64,000 nucleotides of DNA from Martelella alba (GTDB lineage Bacteria; Pseudomonadota; Alphaproteobacteria; Rhizobiales; Rhizobiaceae): positions 310,001-374,000 of the forward strand of contig NZ_VHLG01000002.1 of NCBI RefSeq assembly GCF_006516955.1, read 5' to 3'. Below the pieces are notes generated by a model, which saw nothing but the letters and a program-made list of their open reading frames with translations, was not told the origin of the DNA and ran no database searches. This document shows, one piece after another, positions 7,899 to 14,428 of this stretch (positions within the stretch are counted from its first letter, which is position 1; the number at the start of each line of letters is the position of its first letter). Both the position numbers and the translations under genes were made by a program.

Positions 7899-9671
7899 TC
7901 AAATCCGATTTGAAATCCAGCGGCACTGATAGGGCGCAAAACTGATCTTTTGATTGCCTTGTCCGATTGTCTCGCCGGTAATCAGATCAACCCAGTTCTC
8001 CCCACCGATCAAATTCAGCGACATGGCCGGAATTTCGATCGCTTCATCCGAGACATTGTTGATTGCGAAAATGCTCTGCGACCGGTCAACGCTCTGACGC
8101 CAGAAGCCGAACAGCTTCTCGCCCAGATGCAGGGTGAACTGCGTTGCATTGGGGTGGAAGGCCGGTTGCTGGATCCTGATGCCGATCAGCCGCCGCATGG
8201 CATTGAAGACCCTGGCATGCTGGGTCGTCTCATCAGCCAGCGCATGCTCAAGTGCGGCGTAGTTCCAGCGATGCCGGTTGATGGCCCGGTTATGACCGGA
8301 TTTCTCAACGCCGGTGATATCGTTACTCGTCGCCAGCAGCGAGTGGATGTAAAAGGCGGGAATGCCTTCCAGCGCCATGGCAATCGTCTGCGAGCACAGG
8401 AACCGCTCAATGTTGAAGTCATCCTCGCCCTTGATCGTGCCCTTCAGCGCATCAAACAGCGAGACGTTCATTTCATAGGGCCGGACAGAACCGTCGGAAA
8501 GCTGGCGCATGGACACGCGCCCGCCAAAACGTTCAACCGTCTCCACCATTCCGGTAATCGCCTCATCGGACAGAAGGCTCTCCGCTGGTCTGAGCCCGAT
8601 CCCGTCATGCGATGCGGTGAAGTTGAAATAGGCGCAGCCCATCTGCGCCGGCGGCATCGCCATCTGCCAGGCATTGAGGAATTGCGATGTTCCGTTCAAA
8701 AGCGCATGCACGATCAGTGGCGGCAGTGAGAAATTATAGATCATATGCGCTTCATTGCGATTGCCGAAATAGCTCAAGTTTTCGACATTCGGCACATTGG
8801 TCTCGGTGATGAGAACAATGCTTTCCTCACTGAAATCGGCCAGCAACCGCATCAGCCGGATGATCTCGTGTGTCTGCGGCAGGTGAATGCAGGAGGTGCC
8901 AACCTCCTTCCACATGAAGGCGCAGGCATCCAGCCTTATGGTGCGGACACCGCGATTGATATGGAACCGCATGATCCGGAAAAATTCCAGCAGCACGTCT
9001 GGATTGGAAAAATCGAAATCTACCTGATCGTGACTGAAGGTGCACCAGACATAGCGCTCGCCATCGGCTGTCTCCACCTGCCTGAGAAGCGGATGCGCGC
9101 GCGGCCTGACCACCTGGGAAAGGTCATCATCCGGTGAAGCTGTGAAGAAAAAATCCTTGTAGGGCTCGTGGCCCATGCGAAATTCCGAAAACCACGGGCT
9201 CTGGCTGGAACAGTGATTGAGCACCAGATCCGACATCAGCCGGAATTCGCGACCGATGCGCTCGATATCCTCCCAGCCGCCAAGACCACTGTCGACAACA
9301 CGATAATCGGTAATGGCAAAGCCGTCATCGGACGTATACGGAAAATAGGGCAGGATATGAACGCCACGGATCACCCCCTTCAGGTTCTCCGTCAGAAAAT
9401 GATGCAGCAACGCCAGCGGCTTGTGCTCACCATCGATCAGCGAATTGCCATAGGTAATGACATAGGCATTTTCAGCGCTCCACATGCTGTTTCCGGCAAC
9501 GCGACCTCTTTTTCGCGGTGCGGAATTTTCATCCCAGAAAGCTTCCAGCACCTGCCGGGTCAGCGCCCTGGAATCCCGTTCGGGATAGATGCTTTCAAGG
9601 TGGAGTCTGATCCCCTCGCGCAAGCGACGCGGGATCACAGTGGTTCTGGTCGGTGTGTCTGTCGTCGTCAT
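7899..9671 (-). CDS. GH13 subfamily 18 sugar phosphorylase (sucrose/glucosylglycerate phosphorylase type)
   Basis: 590 residues. It cleaves an alpha-glucoside with phosphate to give glucose-1-phosphate; which acceptor it uses (fructose, glycerate, glycerol) cannot be told from motifs. The TIM-barrel catalytic residues are visible: nucleophile Asp248 in RLDACAF, acid/base Glu290 in LITETNVP, and the transition-state Asp356 in TASHDGIG. The YFPYTSDDGFAITDY region near 110-123 is typical of this subfamily and of E. coli YcjM. No transporter or second sugar enzyme is adjacent. A LacI-like palindrome lies about 20 bases upstream of the start. Confidence 0.88.
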   Translation of the reverse strand: MTTTDTPTRTTVIPRRLREGIRLHLESIYPERDSRALTRQVLEAFWDENSAPRKRGRVAGNSMWSAENAYVITYGNSLIDGEHKPLALLHHFLTENLKGVIRGVHILPYFPYTSDDGFAITDYRVVDSGLGGWEDIERIGREFRLMSDLVLNHCSSQSPWFSEFRMGHEPYKDFFFTASPDDDLSQVVRPRAHPLLRQVETADGERYVWCTFSHDQVDFDFSNPDVLLEFFRIMRFHINRGVRTIRLDACAFMWKEVGTSCIHLPQTHEIIRLMRLLADFSEESIVLITETNVPNVENLSYFGNRNEAHMIYNFSLPPLIVHALLNGTSQFLNAWQMAMPPAQMGCAYFNFTASHDGIGLRPAESLLSDEAITGMVETVERFGGRVSMRQLSDGSVRPYEMNVSLFDALKGTIKGEDDFNIERFLCSQTIAMALEGIPAFYIHSLLATSNDITGVEKSGHNRAINRHRWNYAALEHALADETTQHARVFNAMRRLIGIRIQQPAFHPNATQFTLHLGEKLFGFWRQSVDRSQSIFAINNVSDEAIEIPAMSLNLIGGENWVDLITGETIGQGNQKISFAPYQCRWISNRI

Positions 9672-9691
9672 TTAGCTCTCGTTCCCCATGA

Positions 9692-9703
9692 GCTAACGTT
9701 AGC
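9692..9703. promoter_or_regulatory. LacI-family-like operator upstream of sugar phosphorylase
   Basis: GCTAACGTTAGC, a perfect 12-base palindrome with the central CG usual for LacI/GalR operators, 21 bases upstream of the ATG at 9671. No LacI gene is in the window, so the regulator would be elsewhere. Confidence 0.45.
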
Positions 9704-10005
9704 ATGTCGAGGCTGATTGGCAATTCCCAATCAACAATCTGCTAGCGCATCGACGGCACAACCCCCAATGGCAGCACTTCATTTCGCTTCCGTGAGCTTT
9801 TGCAAACACATCAAATTTACGTGCAATTACCCTAAAATACGTTTAGATAACGGTAACATTGCCTCGCGATAGTAGGACAGGAGCCCGAGCCGCTCCTCAC
9901 AGCAAGGCAGGGTTTTCAGGGTTCAGCGACCTTCCCATTGTTGCTGCGCAACAAATTCGGCAGGATGAAAGGCAAGCGTGAACCAGTTTTTGAACGAAAG
10001 AACTG

Positions 10006-10025
10006 TTGCCGGTGAACACCGGCAA
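10006..10025. promoter_or_regulatory. 20-base dyad upstream of luxR
   Basis: TTGCCGGTG-AA-CACCGGCAA, a perfect 9+9 inverted repeat with a 2-base centre, about 110 bases upstream of the luxR ATG. Size and symmetry fit a LuxR-type binding site or another dimeric regulator. Confidence 0.45.
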
Positions 10026-10105
10026 ACGTCAAGGTTAGGATTAAGGCCGTAAGGCGGGTGTGCCATTGTTGACTGGAAATTCTACACTCTACTGCTTGCG
10101 CGACG

Positions 10106-10115
10106 GTGTGCACAC
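10106..10115. promoter_or_regulatory. Short palindrome in luxR leader
   Basis: GTGTGCACAC, perfect 10-base palindrome ending just 5' of the AAAGGAG ribosome binding site (10121-10127) of luxR. It could be a binding site for autoregulation; weak evidence because it is short. Confidence 0.3.
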
Positions 10116-10134
10116 ATATTCAAAGGAGTTGGGC

Positions 10135-10872
10135 ATGTCCGGCGACAGTCCGATGACGGAACCGGATGAGGAAAGCGTCTTTGACGCGATTGACAGGGCG
10201 GCCGATGTTGACGCTGCCATTCGCGTGCTGCGTGACCTTTATAATCTCGGTCATGTCACCTATCACCATGCCCAGACCGTCCCAGCTGACATGAATGTCG
10301 ACGCTCCTTTTGTGCGCACAACCTATCCCGCCGAATGGGTGTCCCGCTATCTCGTCCGCGGTTATGTCAATCACGATCCGGTCGTGCGCGACGGGCTGCG
10401 CCGTGCACTGCCTTTCATCTGGTCAGATCTTGAGGAAACAGCCGGCTCCCGCGCCGTGATGGCAGATTTCCTTGCCCATGGTCTGTCCGATGAGGGTTAT
10501 TCGATCCCGATCACCGACAAGGCAGGACGGCGCGCGCTTCTGTCCGTCAATGCCCGTTTTGGCGAGACCGGCTGGCCCCAGCGCGTCGCCCGCCACAAGA
10601 AAAGCTGGATGGAGGTCTCCCACGCCATCCATAAGAAAGCGATCCGCGAACTTTATGGCGAGAGTGATCCCGCACCCGGCCTGAGCCCGCGCGAAATTGA
10701 AACGCTCTACTGGATTTCCCAGGGCAAGGAATTCCGCGAGATCGCCAAGATCATCGGCATCTCCGACCATACGGTCCGCTCCTATATGCGCTCTGCCCGT
10801 TACAAGCTTGATTGCGCCACCATTTCCCAGGCCGTCGCCAAGGCGATCCGCCTCCGGCTGATCAACCCTTAA
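10135..10872 (+). CDS. LuxR-family autoinducer-binding transcriptional regulator
   Basis: 245 residues from the ATG at 10135, chosen because AAAGGAG lies 7 bases upstream; a further in-frame ATG at 10060 lacks one. The N-terminal domain (about 20-165) has the autoinducer-binding pattern EWVSRYLVRGYVNHDPVV with conserved Trp, Tyr and Asp, then PFIWSDL. The C-terminal LuxR helix-turn-helix (about 175-240) reads LSPREIETLYWISQG...ISDHTVRSYM. The luxI-type synthase gene follows 257 bases downstream on the same strand, so this is the cognate receptor by position. Confidence 0.92.
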   Translation: MSGDSPMTEPDEESVFDAIDRAADVDAAIRVLRDLYNLGHVTYHHAQTVPADMNVDAPFVRTTYPAEWVSRYLVRGYVNHDPVVRDGLRRALPFIWSDLEETAGSRAVMADFLAHGLSDEGYSIPITDKAGRRALLSVNARFGETGWPQRVARHKKSWMEVSHAIHKKAIRELYGESDPAPGLSPREIETLYWISQGKEFREIAKIIGISDHTVRSYMRSARYKLDCATISQAVAKAIRLRLINP

Positions 10873-10900
10873 CCCTCTCCTTAAGCGTGTACTGTAACAG

Positions 10901-10921
10901 CCGCCCGTCATCAGCGGGCGG
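10901..10921 (+). terminator. Weak terminator-like hairpin after luxR
   Basis: CCGCCCG-TCATCAG-CGGGCGG without a clear T run, 28 bases after the luxR stop. It separates luxR from luxI and may only attenuate. Confidence 0.4.
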
Positions 10922-11025
10922 TTGATCGCGCTGACACGCCTATACATCAGGCGTTGCGGACGGTCGCGTAAAACGCGCATTTTTATCGCCGCAATGCAGC
11001 AAGCCTATCTGAATTACACGTAAAA

Positions 11026-11052
11026 CCCCGTACAAATGTACGCGTACAGGGG
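11026..11052. promoter_or_regulatory. lux-box-like overlapping dyads upstream of luxI
   Basis: Two overlapping dyads, GTACA-AA-TGTAC (11030-11041) and the perfect palindrome TGTACGCGTACA (11037-11048), are framed by CCCC and GGGG. They lie about 80 bases upstream of the synthase start, a usual place for a LuxR target controlling luxI. Confidence 0.5.
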
Positions 11053-11129
11053 TGCTCGTTCAATTGTGGCAATTTTCAAATCCATAGAGCGCCTTCATTC
11101 TCACAACGAAATCCTTACAGGAGAAGGCA

Positions 11130-11792
11130 ATGTTTGTAACAGTTCAGGAGTTTCAGCAGCAGCAATACGCAGATCTCGTCGACCAGTTCCTGCGCCTGCG
11201 AAAGAAGACCTTTGCCGATCAGCTCGGCTGGGATGTTCAGGTTAGCGACGAGCGTGAAGCCGATGCCTATGACCGGATGAACCCGGTTTACCTTCTGTGG
11301 TGCAGCGATGACCGCAAGACGCTTTACGGCGGCATGCGGCTGATGCCGACCACGGGACCGACGCTGCTTTATGATGTTTTCCGCAGCACATTCCCGGGTT
11401 CGATCGACCTTGTTGCCCCCGGCATCTGGGAAGGGACACGCATGTGCCTTGACGACGAAGCCGTTCAACGCGACCATGACGACATGAGCCCGGGCTATGC
11501 CTTCAGCCTGTTGCTGCTTGCGCTTTGCGAATGCGCCCTCGACCACGGCATCCATACGATGATCTCGAACTACGAGCCGCATATGAAGCGGGTTTACAGG
11601 CGCTCTGGCGTCGAGGTCGACGAGCTGGGCCGTGCCGATGGTTACGGTCGCCACCCGGTTTGCTGCGGTGCCTTCGAGGTTTCCGACGAGGTCATGGAGC
11701 GCATGCGCGCCAAACTCGGCGTCAATCATTCCCTTTTTACCAATGCCTCAGCGCCGCAACCCGGCAGGGCACTGATGGCTTCGGCCGCCTGA
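11130..11792 (+). CDS. Acyl-homoserine-lactone synthase, LuxI family
   Basis: 220 residues with AGGAG 8 bases upstream of the ATG. It joins S-adenosylmethionine and an acyl carrier to make an N-acyl-homoserine lactone. The invariant LuxI residues are visible: RLRKKTF and LGW near 22-34, the acidic pair in DEREADAYD near 44-48, GGMRLMPTTGP near 67-77 (conserved Arg), and EGTRM near 99-103 (conserved Glu and Arg). The acyl chain length cannot be read from the sequence. A tail of about 20 residues after the core is Ser/Ala-rich. A small gene follows 22 bases downstream. Confidence 0.94.
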   Translation: MFVTVQEFQQQQYADLVDQFLRLRKKTFADQLGWDVQVSDEREADAYDRMNPVYLLWCSDDRKTLYGGMRLMPTTGPTLLYDVFRSTFPGSIDLVAPGIWEGTRMCLDDEAVQRDHDDMSPGYAFSLLLLALCECALDHGIHTMISNYEPHMKRVYRRSGVEVDELGRADGYGRHPVCCGAFEVSDEVMERMRAKLGVNHSLFTNASAPQPGRALMASAA

Positions 11793-11814
11793 CCGGCCTA
11801 TAGACGGAGGCATT

Positions 11815-11988
11815 ATGCAGGACACAACAAAACTCGCAACTGACCAGAACAAGCTTGCCGCCATTCGCGGCTGGGTCCGGCTTGCCCTTTGGGATGCAGA
11901 AGAAATCAATGACGAAGCGCTCGTCTACATCCTCAAGATGGCGCTCGAACAGATCAACAAGAAATCAGATCCTGCAAGCCTTCACTGA
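11815..11988 (+). CDS. 57-residue protein encoded directly downstream of luxI
   Basis: ATG at 11815 with ACGGAGG 6 bases upstream, stop TGA at 11986-11988. The product is mostly helical and mildly acidic (MQDTTKLATDQNKL at the start, then WVRLALWDAEEINDEALVYI). No signal peptide, membrane segment or known domain is recognised. The 22-base gap from luxI and the good ribosome binding site suggest co-expression with the synthase. It could be a modulator of quorum sensing; that is inference from position alone. Confidence 0.65.
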   Translation: MQDTTKLATDQNKLAAIRGWVRLALWDAEEINDEALVYILKMALEQINKKSDPASLH

Positions 11989-12000
11989 CGAACAGCAATT

Positions 12001-12027
12001 GGAGGCGGCGCATCGCCGCTTCCATTT
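12001..12027 (+). terminator. Terminator-like hairpin after the small gene
   Basis: GCGGCG-CAT-CGCCGC (12005-12019) flanked by complementary GA/TC bases and followed by TTCCATTTT. It probably ends the luxI-small gene transcript. Confidence 0.5.
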
Positions 12028-12196
12028 TCGGCGCGATTGGTTTATCAGAAGGGCGGCTGGAAGCGCCTGCCCTCCGCAGCCTGGCAACAGGACAAGGTGA
12101 AGACTTCCGATTTTCCCATCATGGCTTTTTCGGCGTGACGGGCTGGCAATGCGGAGCCCATGCAGTTTTTTTGCACGCATTGACGAAAGACAGCCT

Positions 12197-12673
12197 ATGA
12201 ACACCGCAAATGGCGCAAGCCACCTTCCTTCATGTGAAGACCTCAAAAGGCAGGCACGCCGCCTGCGCCAGGCCCTGCAGGCCCAGGAACACACCATTTC
12301 CCACAGCTTCGCGCTTGAGCTGATTGCCGCCCAGCACGGCTATCGTGACTGGAACACGCTCCAGGCTCTTTCCACCAGGTTCGATGGTGAGACAGAAGGC
12401 GCCAGGACGGATAGTGCGACCACATTGGGCCTCGGCAGCGCCGTGACGGGGCGCTATCTTGGCAATCCGTTTTCGGGAAAGATCATCGCCCTGCAAACGC
12501 TGGGCGACGCCTCGCTCAAGCTAACGATCGCTTTTGACAAGCCGATTGATGTTGTCTCCTTCGACAGCTTCTCTTTCCCGCGCCGGCGGATCAGTGCAAC
12601 GATCGACCGGAAAAGCAGGATCAGCACGGCACGCACCTCCGACGGGGCGCCGCATCTGGTGATCGACCTGTAA
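12197..12673 (+). CDS. Glyoxalase-related domain protein
   Basis: 158 residues from the ATG at 12197. The N-terminal part has the pattern LKRQARRLRQALQAQ...SHSFALELIAAQHGYRDWNTLQA, which matches a small domain annotated in databases as a glyoxalase-superfamily relative. The C-terminal half (about 75-158) is a beta-rich part with FDSFSFPRRRISATID and DGAPHLVIDL at the end. No catalytic metal ligands can be assigned, so enzymatic activity is uncertain. It is the third gene after luxR-luxI but lies beyond a hairpin, so it may be separately transcribed. The ribosome binding site is weak. Confidence 0.65.
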   Translation: MNTANGASHLPSCEDLKRQARRLRQALQAQEHTISHSFALELIAAQHGYRDWNTLQALSTRFDGETEGARTDSATTLGLGSAVTGRYLGNPFSGKIIALQTLGDASLKLTIAFDKPIDVVSFDSFSFPRRRISATIDRKSRISTARTSDGAPHLVIDL

Positions 12674-12740
12674 GGGCAGACTTTTTCTGGTAAGTTCACT
12701 TAAACGAACCATAAGCCTGCTGACCGACTTGGCAAGCGCG

Positions 12741-12783
12741 TGTCATTTGTTAAGCTGAAACTAAGCCATACAAACAAATGACA
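12741..12783. promoter_or_regulatory. Inverted repeat in front of arsR-type gene
   Basis: TGTCATTTGTT (12741-12751) and AACAAATGACA (12773-12783) are perfect 11-base arms 21 bases apart. Beyond them the flanks continue the symmetry (AAGCGCG against GCGCTT with one base missing). The right arm ends 8 bases before the ATG at 12792. Suited to an autoregulatory operator, or to an mRNA hairpin covering the start. Confidence 0.6.
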
Positions 12784-12791
12784 GCGCTTGC

Positions 12792-13148
12792 ATGGCCCAG
12801 ATGCAGGGGAAAAATATGGTTGCGCATCAAAATAGGGGGCCGAGTGCTCCACTTCTCTCGACTGAAGATATCACGCGGATTTCCAGCCTGATCAAGACGC
12901 TGGCTCATGCACATCGGCTTGCCATACTCGAAGCGCTGCGCGGGGAGGAATGTTCCGTCACGGAATTGTGTCATCGAACCGGCCTTGCCCAGGCACAATT
13001 ATCCCAACAATTGGCGACCCTGCGCCGCAGCGGCCTTGTTTCCACCGAACGCGACGGCCGCTTTGTTTATTACCGTCTGAACAACCCGGCTTTCGGCCAG
13101 TTTTTCGACACGCTGGCCGAGCTTGAGGTTGTGACGGAGCTCAACTGA
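12792..13148 (+). CDS. ArsR-family winged-helix transcriptional regulator
   Basis: 118 residues. The ArsR fold is clear: ISSLIKTLAHAHRLAILEAL (about 30-49), recognition helix AQAQLSQQLATLRRSGLV near 66-83, and the wing ERDGRFVYYRL near 86-95. Two cysteines, Cys54 and Cys60 (EECSVTELC), lie in the second helix region; a C-terminal cysteine as in BigR/SqrR sulfide sensors is missing. The signal is therefore unclear: metal, thiol or another. The start at 12792 could also be the ATG at 12816. A long inverted repeat overlaps the upstream region. Confidence 0.85.
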   Translation: MAQMQGKNMVAHQNRGPSAPLLSTEDITRISSLIKTLAHAHRLAILEALRGEECSVTELCHRTGLAQAQLSQQLATLRRSGLVSTERDGRFVYYRLNNPAFGQFFDTLAELEVVTELN

Positions 13149-13312
13149 GCAGCGGGCTGTTTCCCCGACCTTGCAGCCATCCACAGACAACATTTTTCTT
13201 AAAAAAAGCATCATTTGACGCTGGACTTGAAAAAACAAACTGCTATAAACGCGCTCACTCAAGGGGCGCCACGCTGCTCCGAGAGGACCGGCAAAACTGA
13301 TTTGCAGGTCAT

Positions 13313-13388
13313 GCCCAGATAGCTCAGTTGGTAGAGCAGCGGATTGAAAATCCGCGTGTCCGTGGTTCGAATCCGCGTCTGGGCACCA
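13313..13388 (+). tRNA. tRNA-Phe (GAA)
   Basis: 76 bases including the encoded CCA. The acceptor stem GCCCAGA pairs with TCTGGGC, the D loop is AGCTCAGTTGGTAGAGC, and the anticodon loop is TTGAAAA within the stem GCGGA/TCCGC, giving GAA. The T arm is GTGGTTCGAATCCGC. Confidence 0.97.
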
Positions 13389-13502
13389 CTTTCCTTCGAT
13401 CTTTTTTCTGCACCTCTATCTACGTTTTTCGTGACCGCAGCGCTATGCTGCGCGCAATCTGGTGCTGGATGCGGTGCGCATCATGCAAATGGGAGAGTGT
13501 TG

Positions 13503-14426
13503 ATGGAATGTCGATTGCTGGGATTACCGGTGCAAAGCGGCGCCGGGCGCAAGGGATGCGAGATGGGCCCAAGTGCGCTGCGCACGGCCGGCCTTGCCGA
13601 AGCGATTGCAGCGCTTGGCCACGAGGTTCGCGATTTCGGCAATCTTTCTCCCGCGCCGCAAAGACCCCTCACCCATGACAATCCAGCCTTGAAAATGCTT
13701 GGCGAAAATGTTGCCTGGCTCGATGCGATCGTTGCACGCGCCTATGAAATCAGTGAAGCAGGCCTGCCGATTTTCATGGGTGGTGATCATATTCTCTCCG
13801 CAGGCAGTGTCGCCGGCGTTGCCCGCCGCGCAAAGGAGCGCGGCCGCCCGCTCTTTGTGCTCTGGCTGGATGCGCATCCCGATTTTCACACGCTGGCAAC
13901 AACCGAGAGCGGCAATCTGCACGGCACCCCGGTTGCCTATTTCTCAGGCCTTTCAGGCTTTTCCGGGATCTATCCCGATCTCACGGCCCCCGTTGATCCG
14001 CGAAATATCTGCATGATCGGCATTCGCAGCGTTGATCCTGCCGAACGCAGCGCCCTGCGGCAAAACGGCGTCACGGTAAACGACATGCGCGCCATTGATG
14101 AAAACGGCATCGCCGTGCTGCTATCGGCCTTTCTCGACAAGGTGGCCGCTGCCGATGGCATGCTGCATGTCAGCCTTGATGTCGACTTTCTCGACCCGCA
14201 GATCGCACCTGCGGTTGGCACGACGGTACCGGGCGGCGCCACCTTTCGTGAGGCCCATCTTGTCATGGAACTGCTGCATGACTGCGGCCTGGTCACCAGC
14301 CTTGATCTCGTTGAGCTCAATCCCTTTCTTGACGAGCGCGGCCGCACGGCGACGCTTTTGTGCGATCTGACAGCCAGCCTGCTTGGCCGGCAGGTGATGG
14401 ACCGTCCGACCCGCAGCTTTGGCTGA
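13503..14426 (+). CDS. Arginase / agmatinase family ureohydrolase (arginase-like)
   Basis: 307 residues from the ATG at 13503 with GGGAGAG upstream; the open frame extends back over the tRNA, which is not coding. Manganese ligands are visible: GGDH near residue 96, LDAHPDFHT near 122, and SLDVDFLDP near 223. It hydrolyses arginine (or a guanidino analogue) to urea and ornithine in the cytoplasm. The start MECRLLGLPVQSGAGRKGCEMGP is arginase-like rather than agmatinase-like. No other arginine gene is adjacent. It converges on the GGDEF/EAL gene two bases away. Confidence 0.88.
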   Translation: MECRLLGLPVQSGAGRKGCEMGPSALRTAGLAEAIAALGHEVRDFGNLSPAPQRPLTHDNPALKMLGENVAWLDAIVARAYEISEAGLPIFMGGDHILSAGSVAGVARRAKERGRPLFVLWLDAHPDFHTLATTESGNLHGTPVAYFSGLSGFSGIYPDLTAPVDPRNICMIGIRSVDPAERSALRQNGVTVNDMRAIDENGIAVLLSAFLDKVAAADGMLHVSLDVDFLDPQIAPAVGTTVPGGATFREAHLVMELLHDCGLVTSLDLVELNPFLDERGRTATLLCDLTASLLGRQVMDRPTRSFG

Positions 14427-14428
14427 CA

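Larger units (their letters stand above)
9672..10134. other. Divergent intergenic region, sugar phosphorylase / luxR
   Basis: About 460 bases with no convincing gene. It holds a palindrome near the phosphorylase start (9692-9703) and two dyads on the luxR side (10006-10025, 10106-10115), listed separately. The region 9780-9880 is comparatively AT-rich. Confidence 0.6.

Noticed and set aside
7362-7926. Open frames on both strands through repeat copy A
   Set aside because: They run through hairpins and inverted repeats shared with non-coding copies B and C, so they are not genes.
12792-13148. ArsR gene as BigR/SqrR, the sulfide sensor for the Blh-type pair
   Set aside because: It lacks the C-terminal cysteine of that group, is 5 kb away, and its own upstream repeat does not resemble the palindrome at 7494.
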